Shown: positions 1 through 6,676 of the stretch, piece after piece
Layout of the letters: each line of letters begins with the position of its first letter
How positions within the stretch are numbered: position 1 is the stretch's first letter
From: Thermoplasmata archaeon
GTDB taxonomy: Archaea > Thermoplasmatota > Thermoplasmata > Halarchaeoplasmatales > Halarchaeoplasmataceae
DNA length: 9,964 nucleotides
Assembly (NCBI GenBank): GCA_019594025.1
Contig: JAFDUB010000064.1
Span: forward strand, 1 to 9,964
Reading direction: 5' to 3'
Notes under the pieces: generated by a model
Seen by the model: the letters and a program-made list of their open reading frames with translations, nothing else
Databases searched by the model: none
Told to the model about the DNA's origin: nothing
Position numbers and translations under genes: made by a program

Positions 1-1
1 A

Positions 2-535
2 ATATCAAAGACTTTGACCTTGGTAAGCCATGATCATTTCGATCACAACGCTACAAGGATAGTTAGAAAAGGTTCATCAGAGATAGTAGATGAGCCCGGA
101 ACCTTCTCTTTCGGCGATTTAAAGATTCACGGTATAAGAACATATCATGATGAGGCTGAAGGAGAGAAACGTGGAGAGAATATAATTTTTAAATTCACCA
201 CCGATGGATTAGAATTCTGCCATCTAGGAGATCTGGGACATATCCCTTCGAAAGAAGTGGTCGATGAGATAAAAGGTGTGGATTTTCTATTCATCCCTGT
301 AGGAGGTACCTTCACAATCGGTCCGGAGGAAGCCGCCGAGGTTATCGATATGATCAAACCCAAAATAGCGGTACCCATGCACTATAAAGTAGGAGGACTC
401 TCTCTTAATATAAGAAATGTGGAACCGTTCTTGAACAATTACGACGAAGGCAAAACACACAAAGTCGGTGTTGAGCTGGAATTTTTAGACTGTGATATAC
501 CGGAAGAAACCGAGATCTGGGTTTTTTCACTCTAG
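2..535 (+). CDS. MBL-fold metal-dependent hydrolase, UPF0173-like (5' partial)
   Basis: This is a zinc-type hydrolase of the metallo-beta-lactamase fold, closest by motif to the UPF0173 / UlaG-like branch; the true substrate is unknown. The reading frame is open from the left edge, so the N-terminus lies outside the window; a TTG at 14 sits inside the conserved core and is not a believable start. Visible metal-ligand motifs are, in order, HDHFDH (residues 10-15 of the 177 visible), a His in IRTYHDE, an Asp in HLGDLGH and a His in VPMHY, so both metal sites look complete. Family members are usually about 210-230 residues, so some 35-50 residues are missing, including the usual start with a GHSCF-type strand. 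No signal peptide is visible; it is probably cytoplasmic. The gene converges with aIF6 and overlaps its end by 9 bp. A T6 run at 522-527 just before the stop could help termination. Fold assignment is firm, function is not. Confidence 0.85.
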   Translation: MSKTLTLVSHDHFDHNATRIVRKGSSEIVDEPGTFSFGDLKIHGIRTYHDEAEGEKRGENIIFKFTTDGLEFCHLGDLGHIPSKEVVDEIKGVDFLFIPVGGTFTIGPEEAAEVIDMIKPKIAVPMHYKVGGLSLNIRNVEPFLNNYDEGKTHKVGVELEFLDCDIPEETEIWVFSL

Positions 536-1177
536 ATATCCCAAACCGTCCTCAATTCGTCCCAGCTCTATAGGTGTGGTAAGATCTCCGACTACCGCTC
601 CTTTTGTGTTAGCGATCATACAAGTACCTATCCAACCCGAGCCGTGGTTGGCGGTGGTTTTCGAAACAGGTACTTTGAAAAGGTTTTCCATCAACTTTAC
701 TTCATGCTCTTTTACATGAGGGTGGCACAAAACTCCCTTGTTAGTGGCAACACCGAGTGAACCGACCATCTTTAACCCGGCTATGGTTCCTCTCTTTACA
801 TCAACATCTAAGGCCTCGGCGATAGCTTCCTCACTTTTCCTACTGAGGTTCGGGTTGATTAATGCACCGTTATCGTTGGCTAAAATATTGTTTCCCAATG
901 CGTTGTGCTTTTCGGGAAGTAAAGTTACTCCCACGTACTCCAGAATCGGTTGGATCTCCCTCTCTTCGGTAATATCGGCCACCAACATTCCACTGGAGTT
1001 CATAACCGACAAGGCACCTACAAGGCGAGTACCTCCGACGGTGGTGTTGACGACCGGAGTCTCCATTGCCTCGGAAAAGACTGATTTATCGTTTGGCATG
1101 GCTACCGTTAATTCCTGAGAGGTGACGGAAAAAATACCGATATACGGTTGCGATTCTATGGAGTACTTCTTGAGCAT
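527..1177 (-). CDS. eif6: Translation initiation factor 6 (aIF6)
   Basis: Archaeal homologue of eIF6, which binds the large ribosomal subunit and prevents premature joining with the small subunit; it acts in ribosome maturation and translation control. The protein is 216 residues, a normal length for aIF6 (about 220). It shows the repeated motifs of the five-fold pseudosymmetric pentein fold: VVNTTVGGTRLVGAL (about 42-56), LGNNILANDNGAL (about 93-105), GTIAGLKMVG and GVATNKG in the middle, IANTKGAVVG and ELGRIEDGLGYL at the end. The start at 1177 lies 6 bp after the L31e stop, with a weak GAGTAATCA sequence as the only ribosome-binding candidate, so translation may be coupled to L31e. It is the last gene of the operon here and its stop lies inside the convergent hydrolase gene. 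In many archaea L18Ae (LX), prefoldin alpha and ftsY follow aIF6; they do not here. Confidence 0.95.
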   Translation of the reverse strand: MLKKYSIESQPYIGIFSVTSQELTVAMPNDKSVFSEAMETPVVNTTVGGTRLVGALSVMNSSGMLVADITEEREIQPILEYVGVTLLPEKHNALGNNILANDNGALINPNLSRKSEEAIAEALDVDVKRGTIAGLKMVGSLGVATNKGVLCHPHVKEHEVKLMENLFKVPVSKTTANHGSGWIGTCMIANTKGAVVGDLTTPIELGRIEDGLGYLE

Positions 1178-1183
1178 ATTTGA

Positions 1184-1450
1184 TTACTCGCTGGGCATGG
1201 ATACTTCGACTATTCCGTCCTCGAACTTGATTACCCTGACCCGGATCTTTGAAGGCGGCTTAGATATCCCCCTCTTCCAAACTTCTTCGTTGGTAGAAGA
1301 ATCTATCCAGACATCTTCTTCTGGTACTCCCATATGATTGGAAACGTGTTTTCGGATAGTTCTCATAGCGATAGACGCCCTTTTACTGACGGGATCCTGT
1401 TTTACCCTCCTAAGGGGTATAGTCATTACTCTCTCTTCTGGTTCCGCCAT
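1184..1450 (-). CDS. rpl31e: Large-subunit ribosomal protein L31e
   Basis: Archaeal/eukaryotic ribosomal protein L31e (eL31), a component of the 50S subunit near the polypeptide exit tunnel. The 88-residue product matches the family length. It carries the expected start RVMTIPLRRV, followed by the basic helix with RASIAMRTIRKHVSNHM and then VWIDSSTNEEVWKRG and PSKIRVRVIKFEDG, which are typical family landmarks. The start is well supported: GGTGATC, complementary to the 3' end of archaeal 16S rRNA, sits just two bases before the ATG. The gene is separated from L39e by 15 bp and from aIF6 by 6 bp, forming one transcription unit. The pair L39e-L31e followed by aIF6 is a conserved archaeal arrangement. 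Confidence 0.95.
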   Translation of the reverse strand: MAEPEERVMTIPLRRVKQDPVSKRASIAMRTIRKHVSNHMGVPEEDVWIDSSTNEEVWKRGISKPPSKIRVRVIKFEDGIVEVSMPSE

Positions 1451-1452
1451 TT

Positions 1453-1459
1453 GATCACC
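1453..1459 (-). promoter_or_regulatory. Shine-Dalgarno sequence of L31e
   Basis: The minus strand reads GGTGATC followed by AA and the ATG of L31e. This seven-base stretch is complementary to the archaeal 16S 3' end (which carries AUCACCUCC), so it fixes the L31e start and shows that genes inside this operon use leadered, Shine-Dalgarno initiation. Confidence 0.75.
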
Positions 1460-1465
1460 GTTACC

Positions 1466-1621
1466 TCACTCGTCGAGGTTAGATCTCCTCCAATTCCTCC
1501 GCTTGGGATGAGTGGTAAACCTTCTATTTGTACGCTGCATGACCCAAGCTGGAACACGTTTGTTCTGTTTCCCTTTTTTGAGTAATCTTCGTTTTTTGGG
1601 ACCTGGTTTATTCCTTGCCAT
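1466..1621 (-). CDS. rpl39e: Large-subunit ribosomal protein L39e
   Basis: Ribosomal protein L39e (eL39), a very small basic protein lining the peptide exit tunnel of the archaeal/eukaryotic large subunit. Translating the minus strand from the ATG at 1619-1621 to the TGA at 1466-1468 gives 51 residues starting MARNKPGPKKRRLLKKGK and containing the family's hallmark VPAWVMQRTNRR and the end HPKRRNWRRSNLDE. The usual length is 50-51 residues, and the first residues often read M(A/S)RNK or similar, so it is complete. The start lies 2 bp beyond the PDCD5-like stop, and a partial SD (AGGCGAT) sits within the last codons of that gene, which points to translational coupling. The L31e start follows 15 bp after the stop. 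Easily missed because it is so short. Confidence 0.95.
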   Translation of the reverse strand: MARNKPGPKKRRLLKKGKQNKRVPAWVMQRTNRRFTTHPKRRNWRRSNLDE

Positions 1622-1623
1622 GA

Positions 1624-1953
1624 TTATCGCCTTCTGATAGTGAAATCTACTTTTTGGTTATCCGTTATTTTCTTTAACAACTTTTTAAGTGTTTCGTCGT
1701 CTATTTTTCCCTTGAGCATGCCTCTTTGGGATAGCATCATTATCTGCTGCTCGACACCTTCGGCGACCTCGGGACGGGCAACTCTAACCCTGCCCAATCG
1801 TTCTCTTGCTTCAGGGGTCAGTAAAGACCGTAGAAGAGCTTCCTTCTGCTGTTCGTACTGTTCGTCTGTTTCTTCTTGGGCTTCCGACGCTTCAAGTTGT
1901 TTTTTAAGCTGCTCAAGCTTCTTGCGCTTGATCATCTCGCTTTCTTCTTCCAT
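1624..1953 (-). CDS. PDCD5-family DNA-binding protein
   Basis: Archaeal homologue of the eukaryotic PDCD5/TFAR19 family, small helical proteins described in archaea as DNA-binding proteins; the exact cellular role is not settled. The product has 109 residues, a typical length, with a charged N-terminal helix (EEESEMIKRKKLEQLKKQL), a low-complexity Glu/Gln stretch, then the conserved core LLTPEARERLGRVRVARPE, VEQQIMMLSQRG and the C-terminal KITDNQKVDFTIRRR. The start at 1953 is preceded by an in-frame TAG, so no longer form is possible; GAGGT lies 11 bases upstream. It sits between S19e and L39e, its usual place in archaeal genomes, suggesting a link to translation or nascent-chain biology by neighbourhood only. 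Confidence 0.93.
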   Translation of the reverse strand: MEEESEMIKRKKLEQLKKQLEASEAQEETDEQYEQQKEALLRSLLTPEARERLGRVRVARPEVAEGVEQQIMMLSQRGMLKGKIDDETLKKLLKKITDNQKVDFTIRRR

Positions 1954-1971
1954 CTTATCGTACTACCTCGC

Positions 1972-2427
1972 TTAAAGATATTTCGACAATTCGGGATCAT
2001 CTTTGGCCATATCTTTCATTACCTCGTAAGCGGTGTTATCGAGTAAAGATCGGCCTTCAGGTGTAACTATTCTACCTTTGTGATTATCCTTTTTAACCAG
2101 ACCTGCAGCCTCAAGCTGCTTAAGTGCGGTGCGGACTATAGCTCCGGAACCTTTCACCGCTTTGTAAGGTTTGGACCCCCTATCCTGAGACCCACCGTAC
2201 TTACCCCTCAATCGGGATATACCGATGGGGCCCTCTATATATACAGATCTGAGTATAGCTGAAACTCGAGTGAACCACCAATGAGCCTGTAATGGGGCCT
2301 TTTCTTTATGCATCCCCGTTTTAACGAATGGAGCCCAATCTGGTTCAACGACTTCTTTCGTCTCTTTCAGCTTTTTGCTTATTTCATCTATGAGCCTTTC
2401 AGGAGGCACATCGTATACTGTTACCAT
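1972..2427 (-). CDS. rps19e: Small-subunit ribosomal protein S19e
   Basis: Ribosomal protein S19e (eS19), a winged-helix-like component of the archaeal/eukaryotic 30S/40S subunit needed for small-subunit maturation. The 151-residue product has the normal archaeal length. It begins MVTVYDVPPERLI and contains PDWAPFVKTGMHKE, WWFTRVSAILRSVYIEGPIGI, LRGKYGG and the tail GSGAIVRTALKQLE with GRIVTPEGRSLLD, all characteristic. It is the first gene of the five-gene operon; a BRE/TATA promoter lies about 50-60 bp upstream of the start, giving an expected leader of roughly 25-30 bases that contains a GGAG element 11 bases before the ATG. The downstream PDCD5-like gene begins 18 bp beyond its stop. Confidence 0.95.
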   Translation of the reverse strand: MVTVYDVPPERLIDEISKKLKETKEVVEPDWAPFVKTGMHKEKAPLQAHWWFTRVSAILRSVYIEGPIGISRLRGKYGGSQDRGSKPYKAVKGSGAIVRTALKQLEAAGLVKKDNHKGRIVTPEGRSLLDNTAYEVMKDMAKDDPELSKYL

Positions 2428-2474
2428 AATGTACTACGCTCCAGGGTAATCTATAATGTTGGGTTATCTTTACG

Positions 2475-2491
2475 TTATAATTAAAGCTTTC
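2475..2491 (-). promoter_or_regulatory. Archaeal BRE/TATA promoter of the S19e operon
   Basis: The minus strand reads GAAAGC followed by TTTAATTATAA, a purine-rich BRE-like element next to an archaeal TATA box. Using the usual ~25 bp spacing, transcription would start near 2455, some 28 bases before the S19e ATG. It lies in the 96-bp gap after the surface-protein stop, so the translation operon is likely transcribed independently of that gene. Only the sequence match is seen; the start site is inferred. Confidence 0.6.
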
Positions 2492-2523
2492 CCCACTATC
2501 GGCTTTTTTGTGTAGTCCCGAAT

Positions 2524-5500
2524 TCAATCATAATCCAACTCTACGTTCTCATCTTCGTCCAGGTCAACACCTTCCTCGATCTCACCTTCTTCCTCCGAAG
2601 GCGATGTTTTCTTCCTCCTGTCCCTCTTCAAAGATAGAATCATCGCCAGCAGTACGATCACTATCCCGATGACCGGGAGTATCCACAGCGACGACTCAAT
2701 TGGCTCTTCTTCACCCACGACCACGGTCTCCGTTAGGTTATGGAAGGAGACCTCGTAGGTGCCGGCCTCTTCGAAGGAGTGTGTAAACGAGTGTTCGGAA
2801 CTATCTTCAGCAGCTATCACCAGGGTATAGACTACCGAGTCGTTAACGAGTACTTCGATCTCTCCGGCAAGGTCTCCGGTGTTATCCGCGTTTACAGTTA
2901 TGGTGACTTCGAGCGGTGCTTCGCCTTCGATGGGCTCCACTTCAAGCACCAAGTTCTCCGGCACAAACTCCAGTTCCTCGAAGTGGGCTATGAGACTTTT
3001 ATCATCATCGATGAAGATAGTAATGTTCTCGTTGTACTCCTCACCTTCAGGCACATCACCTGACCAGTGACTGAACCTCCAGCCCTCCGCAGGCGTTGCG
3101 GTCACATTTACCTCATCCTCGTAAAGATACGTATGCTCTCCTATTGACGGCGTGGTTGTCCCCTCACCGTTGATGCTTATATTCAAGTTGAACTCCCGCC
3201 TTTCGAAATGTGCGGTGAGCGATATGTCATCGTCCATTGTGATGGTGATTTCCTCATCGTACTCCTCACCCTCGGGCACATCCCCGCTCCAGTGACTGAA
3301 GTACCAGCCTTTGTCCGGTATGGCGGTTATGTTCCGTTCAGTTCCATGTGCATAAGAATGATTGCCTTCCTCAGGCACCGTGTTCCCCTCTCCTTCTACA
3401 GCTATGGACAAGTTGTAGTAAATCTGTTGGAATTGTGCGGTGAGCGTTTTGTTATCATCCATGATCACAGTTATGTTTTCGTTCGTTTCATCCCCCTCGG
3501 GCACGCCCCCGATCCAGTGGCTGAAGTACCAGCCTTCGGCTGGAATTGCTTCAACTACCACCCCTTGCCCATAGTTGTAAGTATGGTTTCCAACAGGAGG
3601 ATTTGTAGTACCATTTCCTTCAACAGCTATGGTAAGATTGTAGTATATCTGGTCGAAATGAGCGGTCAACTCCTTATCGCCATCCATCACGATGGTGATC
3701 TCTTCGTTCTCTTCCTGTCCCTCAGGCACATCCCCGCTCCAGTGGCTGAAGTACCAGCCTTCATCTGGTATTGCTTCAATTACCACCTCTTGTCCATAGT
3801 TGTAAGTATGTTTTCCAACACGAGGATCTGTAGTACCGCTTCCCTCTGTAAGTATCTCCAAAGTAAACTCAGGATGGAAAATCACTTCCTGCCAACTAAA
3901 AAAGGGGTACGTTTGATTATCGACGATATTCCATATGTAATTTGGATCTCGATCGTCTTTATTATCTACTGCGGTAATATTCCATCCTACTTCGCTAAAG
4001 GTTGTTATATCCATCATCTCGGTGGTAGACTTGCCTTCCCCGCCTGCACTCCCTGTTTGTCCTGATGTCTCGATGTCCCAGAACGAGTTCGACACCGTGC
4101 CTATGTTCATTCCCACGAGCCCACCTACAGCCTGCTCACCACTGACGGTTCCCGTAGCATATGAATTCTCCACCGTTCCGTTCCAGTTCCTTCCTAATAG
4201 TCCGCCTACATCCCTGTCACCGCTCACGGTTCCCGTAGCATACGAGTTCTCCACCATACCGTCCCTTTGCCTTCCAACGAGCCCGCCTACTTGCCAGTCG
4301 CCGCTCACTTCCCCGGTGGAATAAGAGTTATCAATCGTTCCACCCCTGCATTGTCCAACTAATCCACCAACATATGTTCTTCCGTTAATGTATGCATCAG
4401 TAACACCAAGATTACGTACCTCACCTTCATCGGAAACATATCCAAACATACCTACATTGCATCCAAAGTGGATATCGATGTTCAGACCGGAGATGACATA
4501 GCCATTACCATCGAACTCCGCAGCAAGATAAGGTATATACAATCCAGAGGAAGTAGAAATGTTGATATCTTGAGAAAGTTTAAAAGTATATTCAGGAATG
4601 CCGGCGAACCCTAATAGATCTCGTAAGCCCTGAACTTCACTTATCTCGTAATACCCATCGTTAGGTGTTAGGGTATCTGAGTACTGTGTTATATTAAGTG
4701 TAAAATTATTGGAAACCCAATCTTGATACTGCAAATCGTATAGACCCCCTAAAGTAATATGATAATCCCCGTTTATCCACACATTGTCTATATTATAATG
4801 AGAATTGAACACTTTACCATCCTCGTGAATACCTATAAGCCCGCCTACATAAATGTCTCCACTCACATTTCCGGTAGCATATGAATTCGACACCGTACTA
4901 CCTTGCCAATTCCGTCCAACAAGCCCACCGGCACCATCGTTACCGGTCACGTCTCCGGTAGCATACGAGTTAGACACTATGCCACCTCTAGTACTCCCTA
5001 TCAATCCTCCAGCGTATCTATGTGGAGGCGCATCAAGGATCCTTGTTAAATAATTCCCTTGTGCTTTCACGGTTCCCGTCGCACACGAGTTGGACACCGT
5101 GCCAGAGTTACTACCAACGAGTCCACCCACACTGATATAAGTTCCAATTCCAGTCACATCTCCGGTTGCATACGAGTTGGACACCGTGCCAGAGTTCCCT
5201 CCCACGAGTCCACCTACGCCGTGATTCTGATATCCTCTTGTTTCCACATCTACAGAGGTACGCGAATTGGATACCGTGCCCCGATTGTCTCCAACAAGTC
5301 CACCTAAAGACCCAGAACCATAACCGCCGGTCACGCTACCGGTGGCATACGAGTTCGACACTATGCCTCTGTTGTCTCCGACGAGTGCACCTACAGTTCT
5401 ATCACCCATGATATCCCCCATTATGTAACTATTCTCAATCATGCCGTAGTTCAAACCCACCAGTCCACCCGTAATCCTATATCCTGTCACGGTTCCGGTA

Positions 5501-6585
5501 ACATATGAATTATTAACCGTGCCTCTGTTATCTCCGACCAGCCCACCAGTATAGGACAACATCCCACTCACCCCGGGATCGACAATGCCAGTATTGTTGA
5601 TGTATCCATTTGTCGCAACATATCCAAACATACCCACATTAGCTACAAAGGGGATGTCGATGTTCAGACCGGAGATGATATGGCGGTTACCATCGAACTC
5701 CGCTGCAAGATAAGGTATATGGAAACAAGATACATCTGATAAGTCTATATCTGCTACCAATTTGAATCTGTATCCCTCTCTACCTGCGAAACCAAGAAGG
5801 TCACGCAATCCATCCACATTGCTTATCTCATAATGGTCACCGGAGGGCACTAATGTCTCATTATAATTTCCTATATCTAGATACAGATCGTTATCTAGCC
5901 AATCATTATACTGTTCATCAAAGATGCCCCCTCGTGTGATGTGATGTTCCCCGTTGATAACCACTTTATCGATATTGTAGTGGGAATTGGTGACCGTACC
6001 GCTGTTTTCACCCACAAGCCCGCCTACATATGTGTTACCGGACACATTACCGGAAACATATGAATTCTCTACCATGCCATAATTTCCTCCCACCAACCCA
6101 CCCACTTCGCGGGCGCCTGTGATGTTCACATCAATAACTCCTACGTTTCGCACCTCGCCCTCTTCAGCAACATCTCCAAAAAAACCAACATGACGTCTGC
6201 TCGGCCTGTAGATATACAATCCGGTTATGGTGTGGTTTCTTCCATCAAAACTACCGATGAAAGGCTCTCTATAAGGGGTCAAGACCGAGTATTTTCCGAT
6301 CGGCTCGAACCCAGCACCATCGTTCCACTCTGTAGTCTCGCTTGCGTCGATGTCGTTGGCCAGAGCATAGTACGCCTCAAGGTCTGCAATCATACCCTGC
6401 AGGTCATGAACATCGTAGATCATGTACGGATCATCCTCAGTACCGCTTCCGTCAGCAAAACTTTGTTTTGTACTTACAAAATCGTCTTTAATCCCCCCTT
6501 GTATAGTAGCTTCAAACACTACAAAAGATACACTCACTAGAAGTAAAACCACGAAACACACTGCGCCTACCTTCTTAAGCCTCAT
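2524..6585 (-). CDS. Giant GLUG / InlB-like repeat surface protein, membrane anchored
   Basis: A 1353-residue exported protein, probably an adhesin-like or structural cell-surface protein; no enzymatic domain is seen. Residues 6-24 are a hydrophobic signal or anchor segment after MRLKK. Residues about 55-155 hold the first FDGRNHTITGL cassette. GLUG repeats (GGLVGxNxGTVxNSYATGxVxG) fill 160-835, with fifteen GGLVG-like cores by my count and two further FDG cassettes near 297 and 691. Residues 835-900 form the typical closing module of GLUG proteins (FWDIETSGQ, then IWNIVDNQTYPFFSW). Four exact 75-residue InlB-B-like repeats follow at 906-1205, each with GWYFSHW or GWRFSHW, then an Ig/CARDB-like domain (about 1208-1292), a transmembrane helix (about 1299-1318), the stop-transfer KRDRRKK and an acidic cytoplasmic tail. 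The repeat region is rich in N-x-S/T sequons. The beta-helix architecture is inferred from the repeats. The start at 6585 follows a weak AAGGTTGAG; the 91-bp gap to the peptidase contains no convincing TATA box, so co-transcription is possible. Confidence 0.9.
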   Translation of the reverse strand: MRLKKVGAVCFVVLLLVSVSFVVFEATIQGGIKDDFVSTKQSFADGSGTEDDPYMIYDVHDLQGMIADLEAYYALANDIDASETTEWNDGAGFEPIGKYSVLTPYREPFIGSFDGRNHTITGLYIYRPSRRHVGFFGDVAEEGEVRNVGVIDVNITGAREVGGLVGGNYGMVENSYVSGNVSGNTYVGGLVGENSGTVTNSHYNIDKVVINGEHHITRGGIFDEQYNDWLDNDLYLDIGNYNETLVPSGDHYEISNVDGLRDLLGFAGREGYRFKLVADIDLSDVSCFHIPYLAAEFDGNRHIISGLNIDIPFVANVGMFGYVATNGYINNTGIVDPGVSGMLSYTGGLVGDNRGTVNNSYVTGTVTGYRITGGLVGLNYGMIENSYIMGDIMGDRTVGALVGDNRGIVSNSYATGSVTGGYGSGSLGGLVGDNRGTVSNSRTSVDVETRGYQNHGVGGLVGGNSGTVSNSYATGDVTGIGTYISVGGLVGSNSGTVSNSCATGTVKAQGNYLTRILDAPPHRYAGGLIGSTRGGIVSNSYATGDVTGNDGAGGLVGRNWQGSTVSNSYATGNVSGDIYVGGLIGIHEDGKVFNSHYNIDNVWINGDYHITLGGLYDLQYQDWVSNNFTLNITQYSDTLTPNDGYYEISEVQGLRDLLGFAGIPEYTFKLSQDINISTSSGLYIPYLAAEFDGNGYVISGLNIDIHFGCNVGMFGYVSDEGEVRNLGVTDAYINGRTYVGGLVGQCRGGTIDNSYSTGEVSGDWQVGGLVGRQRDGMVENSYATGTVSGDRDVGGLLGRNWNGTVENSYATGTVSGEQAVGGLVGMNIGTVSNSFWDIETSGQTGSAGGEGKSTTEMMDITTFSEVGWNITAVDNKDDRDPNYIWNIVDNQTYPFFSWQEVIFHPEFTLEILTEGSGTTDPRVGKHTYNYGQEVVIEAIPDEGWYFSHWSGDVPEGQEENEEITIVMDGDKELTAHFDQIYYNLTIAVEGNGTTNPPVGNHTYNYGQGVVVEAIPAEGWYFSHWIGGVPEGDETNENITVIMDDNKTLTAQFQQIYYNLSIAVEGEGNTVPEEGNHSYAHGTERNITAIPDKGWYFSHWSGDVPEGEEYDEEITITMDDDISLTAHFERREFNLNISINGEGTTTPSIGEHTYLYEDEVNVTATPAEGWRFSHWSGDVPEGEEYNENITIFIDDDKSLIAHFEELEFVPENLVLEVEPIEGEAPLEVTITVNADNTGDLAGEIEVLVNDSVVYTLVIAAEDSSEHSFTHSFEEAGTYEVSFHNLTETVVVGEEEPIESSLWILPVIGIVIVLLAMILSLKRDRRKKTSPSEEEGEIEEGVDLDEDENVELDYD
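2971..3870 (-). repeat. Four tandem 225-bp InlB-B-like repeats
   Basis: Four in-frame tandem units of exactly 225 bp (75 residues) lie inside the surface-protein gene. The marker glycine of GWxFSHW falls at residues 943, 1018, 1093 and 1168. Each unit reads roughly G-x-G-T-T-x-P, H-x-Y, A-x-P-x-x-GW-x-FSHW, VPEG, then an acidic I-x-x-D-D loop and A-H/Q-F. Constant unit length and high DNA similarity around the FSHW core point to expansion by recombination. A fifth, diverged copy lies on the opposite strand at the right edge of the window. Confidence 0.85.
4384..4806 (-). repeat. Second copy of a ~141-residue internal duplication
   Basis: Residues about 594-734 repeat residues about 200-340 at a constant offset of 394 residues. 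Shared landmarks are NSHYNID, GLRDLLGFAG, IPYLAAEFDGN, ISGLNIDI and VGMFGYV. The DNA is also close: GATGTTCAGACCGGAGATGA (plus strand) is present in both copies, indicating a fairly recent duplication or gene conversion within the gene. Confidence 0.75.
5566..5988 (-). repeat. First copy of the ~141-residue internal duplication
   Basis: Residues about 200-340, the partner of the segment at residues 594-734. It contains NSHYNID, GLRDLLGFAG, IPYLAAEFDGN, ISGLNIDI and VGMFGYV. Together the pair shows that the GLUG protein grew by duplication of a whole cassette (linker, FDG module, GLUG array), not only by single-repeat addition. Confidence 0.75.
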
Positions 6586-6640
6586 ACTCTCAACCTTATC
6601 TATATCCTTAACCCTATGTATGTTTTTCCATGCCTTTCCC

Positions 6641-6676
6641 CTTTCAAAATATCAACCCTGTAGGAAAGAAAGGGTT
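6641..6676 (-). terminator. Possible weak terminator after the peptidase gene
   Basis: Just after the peptidase stop the minus strand reads AACCCT, a pyrimidine-rich loop with CTTTCTTTCC, then AGGGTT, followed by GATATTTT. A 6-bp stem with a short T-rich tail could end transcription, but the loop is 11-12 bases and the T run is short. If it is inactive, the peptidase and surface-protein genes would be co-transcribed. Confidence 0.3.

Larger units (their letters stand above)
4072..6108 (-). repeat. GLUG repeat region of the surface protein
   Basis: About fifteen short GLUG-type repeats encode GGLVG followed by G(T/M)VxNSYATG and a V-x-G turn. They occur in three groups: two after the first FDG cassette (residues 162-200), nine after the second (347-594) and four after the third (740-835). 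Spacing is mostly 26-30 residues, as expected for a repeating beta structure, with longer insertions, for instance near residues 508-524. Confidence 0.8.

Noticed and set aside
14..16. TTG at 14 as the start of the left-edge hydrolase
   Set aside because: It is only seven residues before the catalytic HDHFDH, and the frame is open to the window edge; the family has about 40 more residues upstream.
738..1118. A 126-codon plus-strand open frame opposite aIF6
   Set aside because: aIF6 on the minus strand is unmistakable; the plus frame shows no recognised motif and is a shadow.
1640..1975. A Ser-rich 111-codon plus-strand frame opposite the PDCD5-like gene
   Set aside because: The Ser/Cys-rich composition is what the reverse complement of a Lys/Glu-rich helical gene gives; it is not a real gene.
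3208..4065. A 285-codon open frame on the plus strand opposite the InlB-like repeats
   Set aside because: It is the antisense of the tandem repeats, has no start signal, and its sequence repeats with the same 225-bp period; the repeat-bearing minus strand explains it fully.
2971..6108. The repeats as a CRISPR array or non-coding satellite
   Set aside because: All repeat units stay in frame, encode recognised GLUG and InlB-like motifs, and lack short identical repeats with unique spacers.
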